Below are positions 1-6,394 of a DNA stretch of 10,363 nt, piece by piece. This stretch comes from Dehalococcoidales bacterium (GTDB lineage: Bacteria; Chloroflexota; Dehalococcoidia; Dehalococcoidales; RBG-16-60-22). Location of the stretch: NCBI GenBank assembly GCA_030606585.1, contig JAUWGD010000054.1, positions 1 through 10,363 on the forward strand, in the 5' to 3' direction. The notes below the pieces were generated by a model. The model made no database searches, had not been told where the DNA came from, and saw nothing but the letters and a program-made list of their open reading frames with translations. Both the position numbers and the translations under genes were made by a program. The number at the start of each line of letters is the position of its first letter. The first letter of the stretch is position 1.

Positions 1-158
1 GTGCCCTTGCCGTGGATTACCCTGACCTGTATCAGGCCGGCCATGAAGGTATCGTGCAGGAACTGGTCGAGTCTGGGCAGGGCTTCGTCCACGGTGAGGT
101 GCCGCAGGCGCAGTTCGTTTGCCGGGGGGATTTCGGTGTCGTATTCTTTCTTGCTCAC
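1..158 (-). CDS. Smr-domain protein, N-terminal part (runs off left edge)
   Basis: The minus strand encodes a protein beginning (M/V)SKKEYDTEIPPANELRLR and continuing through HLTVDEALPRLDQFL to IQVRVIHGKG at the window edge. LRLRHLTVDEAL, followed about 25 residues later by VRVIHGKG, is the hallmark of the Smr domain. This is the nicking-endonuclease-like domain of small MutS-related proteins and of the MutS2 C-terminus; HGKG belongs to its conserved nucleic-acid-binding core. I place the start at GTG 158 because a plausible promoter (-10 TACAAT at 173-178) predicts transcription starting near 166. An in-frame ATG at 182 would lie upstream of that. Neither start has a clear Shine-Dalgarno. 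The frame stays open some way into the intergenic repeat, so a MutS2 C-terminus cannot be fully excluded, but that upstream stretch is repeat sequence rather than protein-like. Divergent from uvrA. Confidence 0.8.
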   Translation of the reverse strand, partial: MSKKEYDTEIPPANELRLRHLTVDEALPRLDQFLHDTFMAGLIQVRVIHGKG

Positions 159-172
159 GATATCTTGTGCTG

Positions 173-201
173 ATTGTATCATTATCGTAAGCAAAGGTAA
201 A
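173..201 (-). promoter_or_regulatory. Putative promoter of the Smr-domain gene
   Basis: Read on the minus strand: TTTACC (201-196), a 17-bp spacer, then TACAAT (178-173), preceded by TGA, which gives an extended -10 (TGATACAAT). Predicted transcription start is near 166, a few bases before the GTG at 158, so the transcript would have almost no leader. Sequence match only. Confidence 0.4.
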
Positions 202-225
202 ACAGTGCCCCCGCCACCCCTCGTT

Positions 226-405
226 GTTATCTTTTCCCACCCTGGCCGCCCTCGCACCATCTGCTGCTTATCCCGTACGATATCCCCCCACCCGTATGCG
301 GGGCGTTTAAGAGGAGCGTCAGCCCCTCTTTTTTATTTCCCCCTCTCCTGTGACACCTCGTCAGGAGAGGGGGTCAGGGGTTCACCCTGAAGGGGTGAGG
401 TAGAT
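226..405 (+). repeat. Composite interspersed repeat, copy 1
   Basis: Fills most of the gap between the divergent Smr and uvrA genes. Modules in order: CTTTTCCCACCC (231-242), CTGCTTATCCCG (264-275), a terminator-like hairpin (309-330), a 12-bp stem CCCCCTCTCCTG (339-350) pairing with CAGGAGAGGGGG (362-373), a small CACCC/GGGTG stem (383-397), and the tail GGGGTGAGGTAGAT (392-405). The first two modules and the first hairpin recur at 6154-6260. The 12-bp stem and tail recur at 4817-4873. CTTTTCCCACCC also recurs on the minus strand at 10214-10225. No protein-coding character is visible. Confidence 0.8.
309..335 (+). terminator. Terminator-like hairpin of repeat copy 1
   Basis: AAGAGGAGC (309-317), loop GTCA, GCCCCTCTT (322-330), then TTTTA. 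The stem is 9 bp with one A-C mismatch (315/324). No plus-strand gene in view ends here: it sits between two divergent promoters. It is therefore more likely present as part of the repeat than as the working terminator of a gene. Confidence 0.5.
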
Positions 406-425
406 AAGATAAGCTAAGCCCATCC

Positions 426-455
426 TTGTCGTTATTACAGGCTAGGTGCTACAAT
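426..455 (+). promoter_or_regulatory. Putative uvrA promoter with extended -10
   Basis: TTGTCG (426-431), an 18-bp spacer, then TACAAT (450-455), preceded by TGC to give an extended -10 TGCTACAAT. Predicted start is around 462. The uvrA Shine-Dalgarno GAGGT (463-467) would be at the very 5' end of the message. No recognisable LexA box was found. Confidence 0.55.
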
Positions 456-474
456 TCTAGTAGAGGTCTTTACC

Positions 475-3288
475 ATGTCGTCAGATTCCATTATCGTTAA
501 AGGCGCCCGTGAGCACAACCTGAAGAATATAGATGTCACCATACCCCGCGATAAGCTGGTGGTCATCACCGGGGTTTCCGGCTCGGGCAAGAGTTCCCTG
601 GCTTTCGATACCGTTTATGCCGAGGGACAGCGCCGCTACGTGGAATCGCTCTCCGCTTACGCCCGCCAGTTCCTCGGGCGAATGGAAAAGCCGGATGTCG
701 ACTATATCGAAGGGTTGAGTCCGGCGGTCTCTATCGACCAGAAGGGCCCCAGCAAGAACCCCCGCTCCACGGTCGGCACCGTCACGGAAATCTACGATTA
801 CCTCCGCCTGCTCTTCGCCCGCGTCGGCCACCCCCACTGTCCCAACTGCGGGCGCGAGATTACCATGCAGACGGTGCAGCAGATTGTCGATGCCGTCCAG
901 AAGCTGCCGGAAAAAAGCCGTATCATGATTCTGGCGCCGCTGATTCGCGACCGTAAAGGTGAGTACCAGTCGGTGTTCGAAGACCTGCGTAAATCGGGTT
1001 ACGCCCGCGTACGGGTGGACGGCGAAATCCATGACCTCTCGGACGATATACAGCTTGATAAATTCAAGAAACACTCCATCGAGGTTATTATCGACCGTCT
1101 GGTTATCGGGCAGAGCGGCGACCAGACTCGTATTGCCGATTCTGTCGAGACCGCTCTGAAAATCGGCGCCGGGGTGGTGCTGGTATCCATCATCGACGGC
1201 GAGGAGCTGCTCTTCTCGGAGCACTTCGCCTGTGTCCAATGCGGTATCAGCCTGGGCGAAATCGCCCCCCGTACTTTCAGCTTTAACACTCCTTATGGTG
1301 CCTGTCCCGCCTGTACCGGACTGGGCTACAAGCAGGAAATCGACCCTGACCTTGTTTTAAATAAAGAGCTTTCCATCCTCCAGGGCGCCATCCGACCCTG
1401 GTCGTCCCACAGCTGGTATCTCTGGCGACTGGAACCCATGGCCAGGACGCAGGGCCTTTCCCTGAACACGCCGGTGAAAGACCTGACGGAAAAGCAGTTA
1501 GACCTGTTGCTCTACGGTGAAGGACGGGAGGTGCACACTTACCGTAATCGTTTCGGCAGGGTGGTGCGGCGCTCCGACGGCTTCGAGGGCATTATACCTA
1601 CCCTGGAGCGCCATTATCATGATACGGAGTCTGATTATTCACGGATGAAAATCGAGCGTTATATGGTTAACAAGCCATGCCTGGAATGTGAGGGTAAACG
1701 CCTGAAGCCGGAATCGCTGTCCGTTACCATCGGCGAGCGGAATATCATGGATGTCACCGCCATGTCGGTCACGCAGTCGCTGAAATGGGTGAATGAAATC
1801 AACCGTAAAATCCTGAACGAACGCGAGAAGCTGATAGCCCACCAGATACTCAAGGAAATTAAGACACGTCTGGGTTTCCTCAAGGACGTGGGGCTGGACT
1901 ATCTCAGCACCGGCCGCGCTTCGATGACCCTGAGCGGCGGCGAAGCGCAGCGTATCCGCCTCGCCACCCAGATTGGCAGCGGCCTGATGGGCGTGCTCTA
2001 TGTCTGTGACGAGCCTACCGTGGGACTGCATCCCGCCGACGATTATCGACTGATTCAAACGATGCAGCGACTTCGCGATTTAGGCAATACCATACTGGTG
2101 GTCGAGCATGACGAGGCCATGATGCGCGCCGCCGACCATATCGTCGATATGGGCCCCGGCGCCGGCGAGCACGGCGGCTGGATTGTAGCCACGGGCACAC
2201 TGTCCGATATTCTGAAGTGTAAAGAGTCCTCGACCGGCCAGTACCTCAGCGGCGCCAGGCAGATTCATCTCCCGGAGAAACGCCGTCCCGGCAACGGGGA
2301 GGAGCTGGTTATCAAGGGCGCCCGCCAGAACAACCTTAAAAATATCGACATGCATATACCACTGGGCATGTTTATCTGCGTTACGGGCGTTTCCGGCAGT
2401 GGTAAGAGCAGCCTGGTGGACGAGATTCTTTACCGCAAACTGGCGCAGGTATTTTATCGTGCCAGGGAGAGGGCCGGCGACTGCGATGAAATAGTCGGGG
2501 TTGAGAATATCGACAAGGTAATCAATATCGACCAGTCGCCCATCGGGCGTACCCCCCGCAGCAATCCCGCCACCTATACCGGCACCTTCACCCCCATCCG
2601 CGAACTTTTCGCCACCGTCCCCGAAGCGCGATTACGCGGCTACGGGCCGGGTCGGTTCTCCTTTAATGTCAGGGGCGGACGCTGCGAGGCCTGCCGCGGC
2701 GATGGATATATTGAAATCGAAATGCAGTTCCTGCCGGACGTTACCGTACCCTGTGAGATCTGCCACGGTCAGCGCTATAACCGCGAGGCACTGGAAATCA
2801 GGTTCAAGGGTAAAAACATCGCCGAGGTGCTGGACATGACGGTGGCGCAGGGGCTGGACTTCTTCGAGTATTTTCCCAGGCTAAAAAACAAGCTGGAAAC
2901 TCTCAACGATGTCGGTCTCGGCTATATCCACCTCGGGCAGCCGGCCCCCACGCTGTCCGGCGGTGAGGCGCAGCGGGTAAAGCTCGCCACGGAGTTATCC
3001 AAGCGTTCCACGGGCAGCACGCTGTATATCCTGGACGAGCCCACCACCGGCCTGTCCTTCGAGGACGTGGCGGCTCTTTTAACAGTGCTCCAGAGACTCG
3101 TGGACGCCGGGAATACGGTGATTGTCATCGAGCATCACCTGGACGTGATTAAGAACGCCGATTATATTATCGACCTCGGCCCCGGCGCGGGCGATAAGGG
3201 CGGCTATATCGTCGCCACCGGCACCCCCGAGGAGATAGTCGGTAAAAAGAAATCGGCTACCGGGCAGTATTTAAAGAGGATGTTGTAG
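475..3288 (+). CDS. uvrA: Excinuclease ABC subunit A (UvrA)
   Basis: DNA-damage sensor of nucleotide excision repair: a dimeric ABC ATPase that finds distorted DNA and loads UvrB. At 937 residues the length is normal for the family. First Walker A GVSGSGKSS (33-41); CPNC at 122-125; UvrB-binding and insertion region roughly 120-250; zinc module C253/C256 and C277/C280 with PRTFSFNTPYGACPAC; signature LSGGEAQRI from 486; Walker B with D512/E513. The second half repeats the fold: Walker A at 638-645, zinc module C737/C740 and C760/C763, signature LSGGEAQRV from 827, Walker B with D854/E855. All catalytic motifs are present. The start ATG follows GAGGT at 463-467 with 7-bp spacing. Two local oddities: the first Walker B reads YVCDEPT, and the second reads TTGLSFED where most UvrAs have TTGLHFED. 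No uvrB or uvrC is adjacent. An unrelated AT-rich gene follows 40 bp downstream. Confidence 0.98.
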   Translation: MSSDSIIVKGAREHNLKNIDVTIPRDKLVVITGVSGSGKSSLAFDTVYAEGQRRYVESLSAYARQFLGRMEKPDVDYIEGLSPAVSIDQKGPSKNPRSTVGTVTEIYDYLRLLFARVGHPHCPNCGREITMQTVQQIVDAVQKLPEKSRIMILAPLIRDRKGEYQSVFEDLRKSGYARVRVDGEIHDLSDDIQLDKFKKHSIEVIIDRLVIGQSGDQTRIADSVETALKIGAGVVLVSIIDGEELLFSEHFACVQCGISLGEIAPRTFSFNTPYGACPACTGLGYKQEIDPDLVLNKELSILQGAIRPWSSHSWYLWRLEPMARTQGLSLNTPVKDLTEKQLDLLLYGEGREVHTYRNRFGRVVRRSDGFEGIIPTLERHYHDTESDYSRMKIERYMVNKPCLECEGKRLKPESLSVTIGERNIMDVTAMSVTQSLKWVNEINRKILNEREKLIAHQILKEIKTRLGFLKDVGLDYLSTGRASMTLSGGEAQRIRLATQIGSGLMGVLYVCDEPTVGLHPADDYRLIQTMQRLRDLGNTILVVEHDEAMMRAADHIVDMGPGAGEHGGWIVATGTLSDILKCKESSTGQYLSGARQIHLPEKRRPGNGEELVIKGARQNNLKNIDMHIPLGMFICVTGVSGSGKSSLVDEILYRKLAQVFYRARERAGDCDEIVGVENIDKVINIDQSPIGRTPRSNPATYTGTFTPIRELFATVPEARLRGYGPGRFSFNVRGGRCEACRGDGYIEIEMQFLPDVTVPCEICHGQRYNREALEIRFKGKNIAEVLDMTVAQGLDFFEYFPRLKNKLETLNDVGLGYIHLGQPAPTLSGGEAQRVKLATELSKRSTGSTLYILDEPTTGLSFEDVAALLTVLQRLVDAGNTVIVIEHHLDVIKNADYIIDLGPGAGDKGGYIVATGTPEEIVGKKKSATGQYLKRML

Positions 3289-3302
3289 AGATAAGAAGGG
3301 GC

Positions 3303-3317
3303 GGAATATTAGTTTAG
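3303..3317 (+). repeat. Left direct repeat flanking the AT-rich gene
   Basis: GGAATATTAGTTTAG, located between the uvrA stop (3286-3288) and the Shine-Dalgarno of the AT-rich gene. It matches 4630-4644 at 14 of 15 positions, including ten consecutive identical bases (ATTAGTTTAG). The compositional break from GC-rich to AT-rich DNA occurs at this site. Confidence 0.65.
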
Positions 3318-3328
3318 AGGAAGGCAAA

Positions 3329-4639
3329 ATGGTTAAATCACGTTTTGATTTGCGGGAAGTTCGAAATCTTGGTTTTAACCGCACTCAAGCCAAAATTCCT
3401 CATGATCTTGCCGTTATTCAAAGCAGATTAAGCACAAACTTGTATGGAATCAGTGCAATTGTTTCGCTTTCAATAAATGAACTTGGTGATACCATGTATT
3501 TACCTATACCTTTCCCAAATTCTTTATACGAAGACTACATTACTTCATATTTTCAACATCGTTATTTGTATATCATTCGACATGAATTAATCCAACTTCC
3601 ACGGTTAGCTATAGATTATACTATTACTTTTGATACTAATTCTGCCAGTTACGTTAGTTCAATAGTGAAGAACCGATCGTTTGCGGAATTAAGACCCGAA
3701 GTAATAACAGCTTTTAATAAAATGTTAAATAATCATTTCAATTTTGATTCTATTTTTTATTTTATTGAAAATATCAAATTAGCTATTCCGATTATACAAA
3801 ATATAAGAAAAACTCTGCGTGATACACCTCTTAAATTTTGGAAGTTACTTGATAGAAATTTTAGGTGGAACATCATTTGTTTGGAAATATTTAAAGGCAT
3901 AGACACCAGATATTATAGTAATACCCAAAAGTTTAAATTCGATGATAGCTTTATCCAAGCTGCTCGTAAATCAGTAGATTTTGCATACAATTTTTATGCC
4001 TCTTATACAAATCGGCACTTAATTCAGGAATTTCTTCAATATCAGCGATTACTATTGTTCCAATTATTAGAAATTTATAAAATACAATTTTCTACGAGGA
4101 AAAATGCAAAGAATAAATTGGAGTTGTTTTTATCTTTTGTTCAAAATGAATGCCCGGTTTTTCTTGGTAGAGAGACTTTTCTAGCTTACGAATATTTTAA
4201 AAATCGTAATAATGTATCTATACTAAACAAAATTAATAAAAGTGGTGATCAAACAAATTTATGGGAGAAAGTAAATAATGTAGCATGGGATCTTACTGCT
4301 ATTAGAAACCTCGAGAGAATGTTTTTAGCGCGAGGTCAAGCTGATTATATGATTCCATTCTTTTTAACTTTTGATAAGAATCTACGTGATTTTATAAAGT
4401 CTTTTCCTACTAAGGCAGTATTAATTGATCGTCTTTCAGAAGGTGTTGGTATAGTTACAATACCAAGTATAGAAATTAAAAAATATTTCGAAGACGAAGG
4501 TTGCGGCGTAGTGTTTAATACATTTTCATCCGAAGAGAAGACTAGGGAACGTTTTTCAAAGATAAGAAAAAAACCGAATATATCTCCAAATCAAGTTAAG
4601 GCTAAATATAAAGAACTAAAGCAACTATTGGAACATTAG
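3329..4639 (+). CDS. AT-rich orphan gene: PIN-nuclease-like protein, probably horizontally acquired
   Basis: I do not recognise a named family for this 436-residue protein. Visible features: hydrophobic strand plus ITFDTNSASYV (D102), as in the first strand of PIN domains; a long mostly helical, aromatic- and lysine-rich middle (about 120-310); then NVAWDLTAIRNLE (D321) and IPFFLTFDKNLRDF (D349), resembling the D..I.A and P.LT.DK.L blocks that end PIN folds. This order would suit a metal-dependent RNase with a large insertion, but the resemblance is by eye. The C-terminal 30 residues are basic (RKKPNISPNQVKAKYKELK). No signal peptide or clear membrane segment. Shine-Dalgarno AGAGGAAGG (3316-3324) is strong. 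Base composition differs sharply from both neighbours: counted lines have 7, 20 and 18 G/C out of 60, against 35 of 60 in uvrA. It lies 40 bp behind uvrA with no promoter of its own visible, and is flanked by a 15-bp direct repeat. A solitary defence or toxin gene is possible but unproven. Confidence 0.85.
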   Translation: MVKSRFDLREVRNLGFNRTQAKIPHDLAVIQSRLSTNLYGISAIVSLSINELGDTMYLPIPFPNSLYEDYITSYFQHRYLYIIRHELIQLPRLAIDYTITFDTNSASYVSSIVKNRSFAELRPEVITAFNKMLNNHFNFDSIFYFIENIKLAIPIIQNIRKTLRDTPLKFWKLLDRNFRWNIICLEIFKGIDTRYYSNTQKFKFDDSFIQAARKSVDFAYNFYASYTNRHLIQEFLQYQRLLLFQLLEIYKIQFSTRKNAKNKLELFLSFVQNECPVFLGRETFLAYEYFKNRNNVSILNKINKSGDQTNLWEKVNNVAWDLTAIRNLERMFLARGQADYMIPFFLTFDKNLRDFIKSFPTKAVLIDRLSEGVGIVTIPSIEIKKYFEDEGCGVVFNTFSSEEKTRERFSKIRKKPNISPNQVKAKYKELKQLLEH

Positions 4640-4644
4640 TTTAG
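4630..4644 (+). repeat. Right direct repeat flanking the AT-rich gene
   Basis: GGAACATTAGTTTAG, a 14-of-15 match to 3303-3317. It overlaps the last codons and TAG stop of the AT-rich gene, so the stop codon is part of the repeat. GC-rich intergenic sequence (ACTTCACCGGCC) resumes within about 20 bp. Confidence 0.65.
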
Positions 4645-4685
4645 GTTGCATTCTACTTCACCGGCCATAGTATAAATCCCTCTCA

Positions 4686-4708
4686 TTCTCCCTTTACAAA
4701 AGGGAGAA
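4686..4708 (+). terminator. Intergenic hairpin, possible terminator of the uvrA / AT-rich gene unit
   Basis: A perfect 10-bp stem TTCTCCCTTT (4686-4695) / AAAGGGAGAA (4699-4708) with loop ACA, the first strong hairpin 47 bp after the AT-rich gene. A T-rich stretch (CTCTTTTTTAG) begins about 15 bases later rather than immediately, so it is not a textbook intrinsic terminator. Confidence 0.35.
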
Positions 4709-4736
4709 GCTATTATGCCTCTTTCTCTTTTTTAGT

Positions 4737-4873
4737 TTCCCCCTTTGGAAAAGGGGGAATAAGGGGGATTTAAAAAGGGGCGTCTAAGAGGGGCGCCAGC
4801 CCCTCTTTCTTTATCTCCCCCTCTCCTGCTGAAAGCCTTGCCAGGAGAGGGGGATTAAGGGGGTGAGGTAGAT
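4737..4873 (+). repeat. Composite interspersed repeat, copy 2
   Basis: Begins with a 10-bp stem TTCCCCCTTT / AAAGGGGGAA (4737-4759, loop GGA). Next comes AAAAGGGGCGTCTAAGAGG at 4773, part of a 23-nt block identical to 6223-6245, and the terminator-like hairpin (4786-4807). Last is the 12-bp stem CCCCCTCTCCTG (4817-4828) / CAGGAGAGGGGG (4842-4853) and the tail GGGGTGAGGTAGAT (4860-4873), both identical to copy 1. The TTCCCACCC/CTTATCC module of copies 1, 3 and 4 is absent. Confidence 0.8.
4786..4812 (+). terminator. Terminator hairpin of repeat copy 2
   Basis: Perfect 9-bp stem AAGAGGGGC (4786-4794) / GCCCCTCTT (4799-4807), loop GCCA, followed by TCTTTA. It lies downstream of the uvrA / AT-rich gene unit and upstream of the cinA promoter, so it is well placed to end transcription. 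The arms are identical to those of the rRNA terminator at 10266-10289. Confidence 0.65.
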
Positions 4874-4884
4874 TATCAATCAAC

Positions 4885-4911
4885 CGCGCTATCCGCGCGT
4901 TATGCTATAAT
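4885..4911 (+). promoter_or_regulatory. cinA promoter: extended -10, with a small hairpin in place of the -35
   Basis: TGCTATAAT (4903-4911) is a perfect extended -10. No good -35 lies 17 bp upstream. That place is occupied by an inverted repeat CGCGC (4885-4889) / GCGCG (4895-4899). The predicted transcription start, near 4918, is only about 5 bases before the cinA ATG, implying a leaderless or near-leaderless message. The segment GCTATAATTCTA resembles the uvrA promoter (GCTACAATTCTA). Confidence 0.6.
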
Positions 4912-4922
4912 TCTATTTAGAG

Positions 4923-6098
4923 ATGCTTAAGGCAGAAATTATCACCAGCGGCACCGAGTTGCTTCTCGGTGAGATAACCGATTCCAATACGCCCTATATC
5001 GCCGCCCAGCTGGCGGGGCTGGGCATAGACCTCTATTACTCTTCAACGGTCGGCGATAACTACCAGAGGTTTTACGGTGTCCTCAAGCAGGCCTGGGACA
5101 GGTCGGACCTGATTATCACCACCGGCGGCCTCGGCCCGACCCAGGGGGATATCACGCGGGACGTCATCGCCGGTCTGTTAGGGGAAGAGCTGACCGTTGA
5201 CCCCGATTTAAAGAGAGAAATCATCGAGTTGTTTTCGAGGCGAGGCATGGAAATGCCGGAAAATAACCTCAGACAGGCAACCATCATTCCTTCCGCTTTA
5301 GCCCTGCGAAACGCCTCGGGAACGGCTCCGGGTTGGTGGGTGGAAAAGGAGGGGCGGATTATCGTGACTTTACCCGGTCCCCCGCACGAGCTTCAGAGCA
5401 TGTGGGACTACCAGGTGCTGCCGCGACTCAAAGAGAAAAGCGGCGCCGTTATCGTATCGCGGACGATAAAGACATGGGGACTGTCCGAAGCTAAAGTGGA
5501 CGAGATGGTATCTCCTTTCCTGGCGACGGCTAATCCCACGCTGGCGATGTATGCCGGGACGGAGGGCATACGGTTACGCATCACGGCGAAGGCGGACACG
5601 GAGGACGAGGCACGCGCCCTGATTACGCAACGTGAGCAAGATATCCGGGGAATACTGGACAACTACATATGGGGCGCCGATGACGAGACCCTGGAAGGAA
5701 TAGTCGGCCAGTTATTACGCTCGAAGAATATGACGCTGGCCGTAGCCGAATCTTTTACCGGCGGTCTGCTGGCGGGTACTTTATCGAGAGCTCCGGAGAG
5801 TCATGAATTTTTCCGCGGTGGGATGATTATTCCTTCAAATACGACTGAAGACAGCGCTGAATCGGCGGCCAAGATGGCTAATCAGGTGCGTTTGGAGTTC
5901 GCCGCGGATATCGGCATAGCTATAGGCGGGTCTGTTAATACCGCCGACGGCAACACGAGAGATAGCGCCTGTATTGCCATCGCTACGGAATCAGACCAGC
6001 AGGCGATAAAAGCCAATTACCCCTCCAGGTTGCCGCAGATGACCCGGAGAATAATTACTCACTCGCTGATTTATCTCAGGGATTTTCTACAACTGTAA
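4923..6098 (+). CDS. cinA: CinA family protein with degenerate C-terminal NMN-deamidase domain
   Basis: 391 residues, slightly short for CinA (usually just over 400). The N-terminal MoCF-like domain (about 1-170) is clear: IITSGTELLLGEITDSNTPYIA, then TVGDN, then TTGGLGPTQGDITRD, then LPGPPHELQSMW. Where relatives usually read GGLGPTxDD, the first Asp is Gly here. A middle domain (about 175-250) follows. The C-terminal PncC-like domain starts at TLAVAESFTGGLLAGTLS, retaining the Ser of the usual ESCTGG. However, the usual AYSNxxK segment reads IIPSNTTED, about a dozen residues that normally follow are missing, and the GIAGPGGG loop is replaced by GGSVNTADG. Deamidase activity is therefore doubtful; a role through the N-terminal pyrophosphatase-like domain remains possible. 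The ATG directly follows TTTAGAG, too close to act as a Shine-Dalgarno. Own promoter; flanked by repeats on both sides. Confidence 0.93.
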   Translation: MLKAEIITSGTELLLGEITDSNTPYIAAQLAGLGIDLYYSSTVGDNYQRFYGVLKQAWDRSDLIITTGGLGPTQGDITRDVIAGLLGEELTVDPDLKREIIELFSRRGMEMPENNLRQATIIPSALALRNASGTAPGWWVEKEGRIIVTLPGPPHELQSMWDYQVLPRLKEKSGAVIVSRTIKTWGLSEAKVDEMVSPFLATANPTLAMYAGTEGIRLRITAKADTEDEARALITQREQDIRGILDNYIWGADDETLEGIVGQLLRSKNMTLAVAESFTGGLLAGTLSRAPESHEFFRGGMIIPSNTTEDSAESAAKMANQVRLEFAADIGIAIGGSVNTADGNTRDSACIAIATESDQQAIKANYPSRLPQMTRRIITHSLIYLRDFLQL

Positions 6099-6110
6099 TC
6101 ATATATCAAT

Positions 6111-6136
6111 GTCATTCCGGCGTATGCCGGAATCCA
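6111..6136. repeat. REP-like palindrome ATTCCGGC-GTAT-GCCGGAAT
   Basis: GTCATTCCGGC...GCCGGAATCCA: an 8-bp perfect stem (6114-6121 with 6126-6133) and a 4-base loop, 13 bp after the cinA stop. The form (GTCATTCC, short loop, GGAATCCA) is that of the widespread ATTCC/GGAAT intergenic palindromes of bacteria, similar to dRS3-type repeats. It has no T-tract and is unlikely to be an efficient terminator. Confidence 0.7.
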
Positions 6137-6153
6137 GCACCCCACCCCCCGCC

Positions 6154-6305
6154 TTTATCTATTCCCACCCAAACCACCCTCGCATCATCCTCTGCTTATC
6201 CCGCAGTTCCCCCCCATCCCTGAAAAGGGGCGTCTAAGAGGGGCGAAGCCCCTCTTTTATAAAATTCTCCCTCCCTTCAATCCAAGGGAGGGAGATACAG
6301 AGGGT
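6154..6305 (+). repeat. Composite interspersed repeat, copy 3
   Basis: TTCCCACCC (6162-6170), CCCTCGCA and CTGCTTATCCCG (6192-6203) align closely with copy 1 at 234-275. Next comes the block GGGGCGTCTAAGAGGGGC (6227-6244) with its terminator-like hairpin. A second stem CTCCCTCCCTT (6267-6277) / AAGGGAGGGAG (6284-6294) with a 6-base loop has the same position as the 12-bp stem of copies 1 and 2 but a different sequence. It lies between cinA and the HD gene. Confidence 0.8.
6236..6260 (+). terminator. Terminator hairpin of repeat copy 3 (end of cinA transcript)
   Basis: Perfect 9-bp stem AAGAGGGGC (6236-6244) / GCCCCTCTT (6248-6256), loop GAA, then TTAT. It is about 140 bp after the cinA stop and before the HD-gene promoter, in the right orientation to end the cinA transcript. 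The T-tract is short. Confidence 0.6.
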
Positions 6306-6348
6306 GGGTCACCTTTAAATCGACGTCAACCATATGACACGAACGCGG

Positions 6349-6377
6349 TTGATTGTTGATTTCCCGTGTTGTATATT
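6349..6377 (+). promoter_or_regulatory. Promoter of the HD phosphohydrolase gene
   Basis: TTGATT (6349-6354), a 17-bp spacer and TATATT (6372-6377) make a good sigma70-type promoter. A start near 6384 would lie at the Shine-Dalgarno itself (GGGAG at 6384-6388, six bases before the ATG), so the leader is again very short. Confidence 0.6.
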
Positions 6378-6394
6378 AAAAAAGGGAGTGGTAA

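Noticed and set aside
1..390. Plus-strand open frame of 129 codons at the left edge
   Set aside because: It overlaps the clear Smr-domain coding sequence on the other strand and then runs through the intergenic repeat; the protein is low-complexity (RRR, PPPP) with no recognisable motif.
226..405. Possible CRISPR array or structured riboswitch in the hairpin-rich gaps
   Set aside because: The hairpins are single copies per gap with no regularly spaced direct repeats or unique spacers, and they lack any riboswitch core I recognise; interspersed repeat and terminator explain them better.
442..460. CTAG-N11-CTAG around the uvrA -10 as a possible LexA/SOS operator
   Set aside because: The half-sites are only 4 bp and match no LexA box I know; too short to separate from chance.
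481..1239. 252-codon minus-strand frame inside uvrA
   Set aside because: Antisense shadow of a strongly conserved GC-rich gene; the protein resembles no family, and the uvrA frame explains the conservation.
2004..3054. UvrA substitutions (YVCDEPT in the first Walker B, TTGLSFED in the second) as evidence of an inactive UvrA
   Set aside because: The catalytic Asp and Glu of both sites, both Walker A motifs, both signatures and all zinc cysteines are intact, so these are most simply neutral lineage variants.
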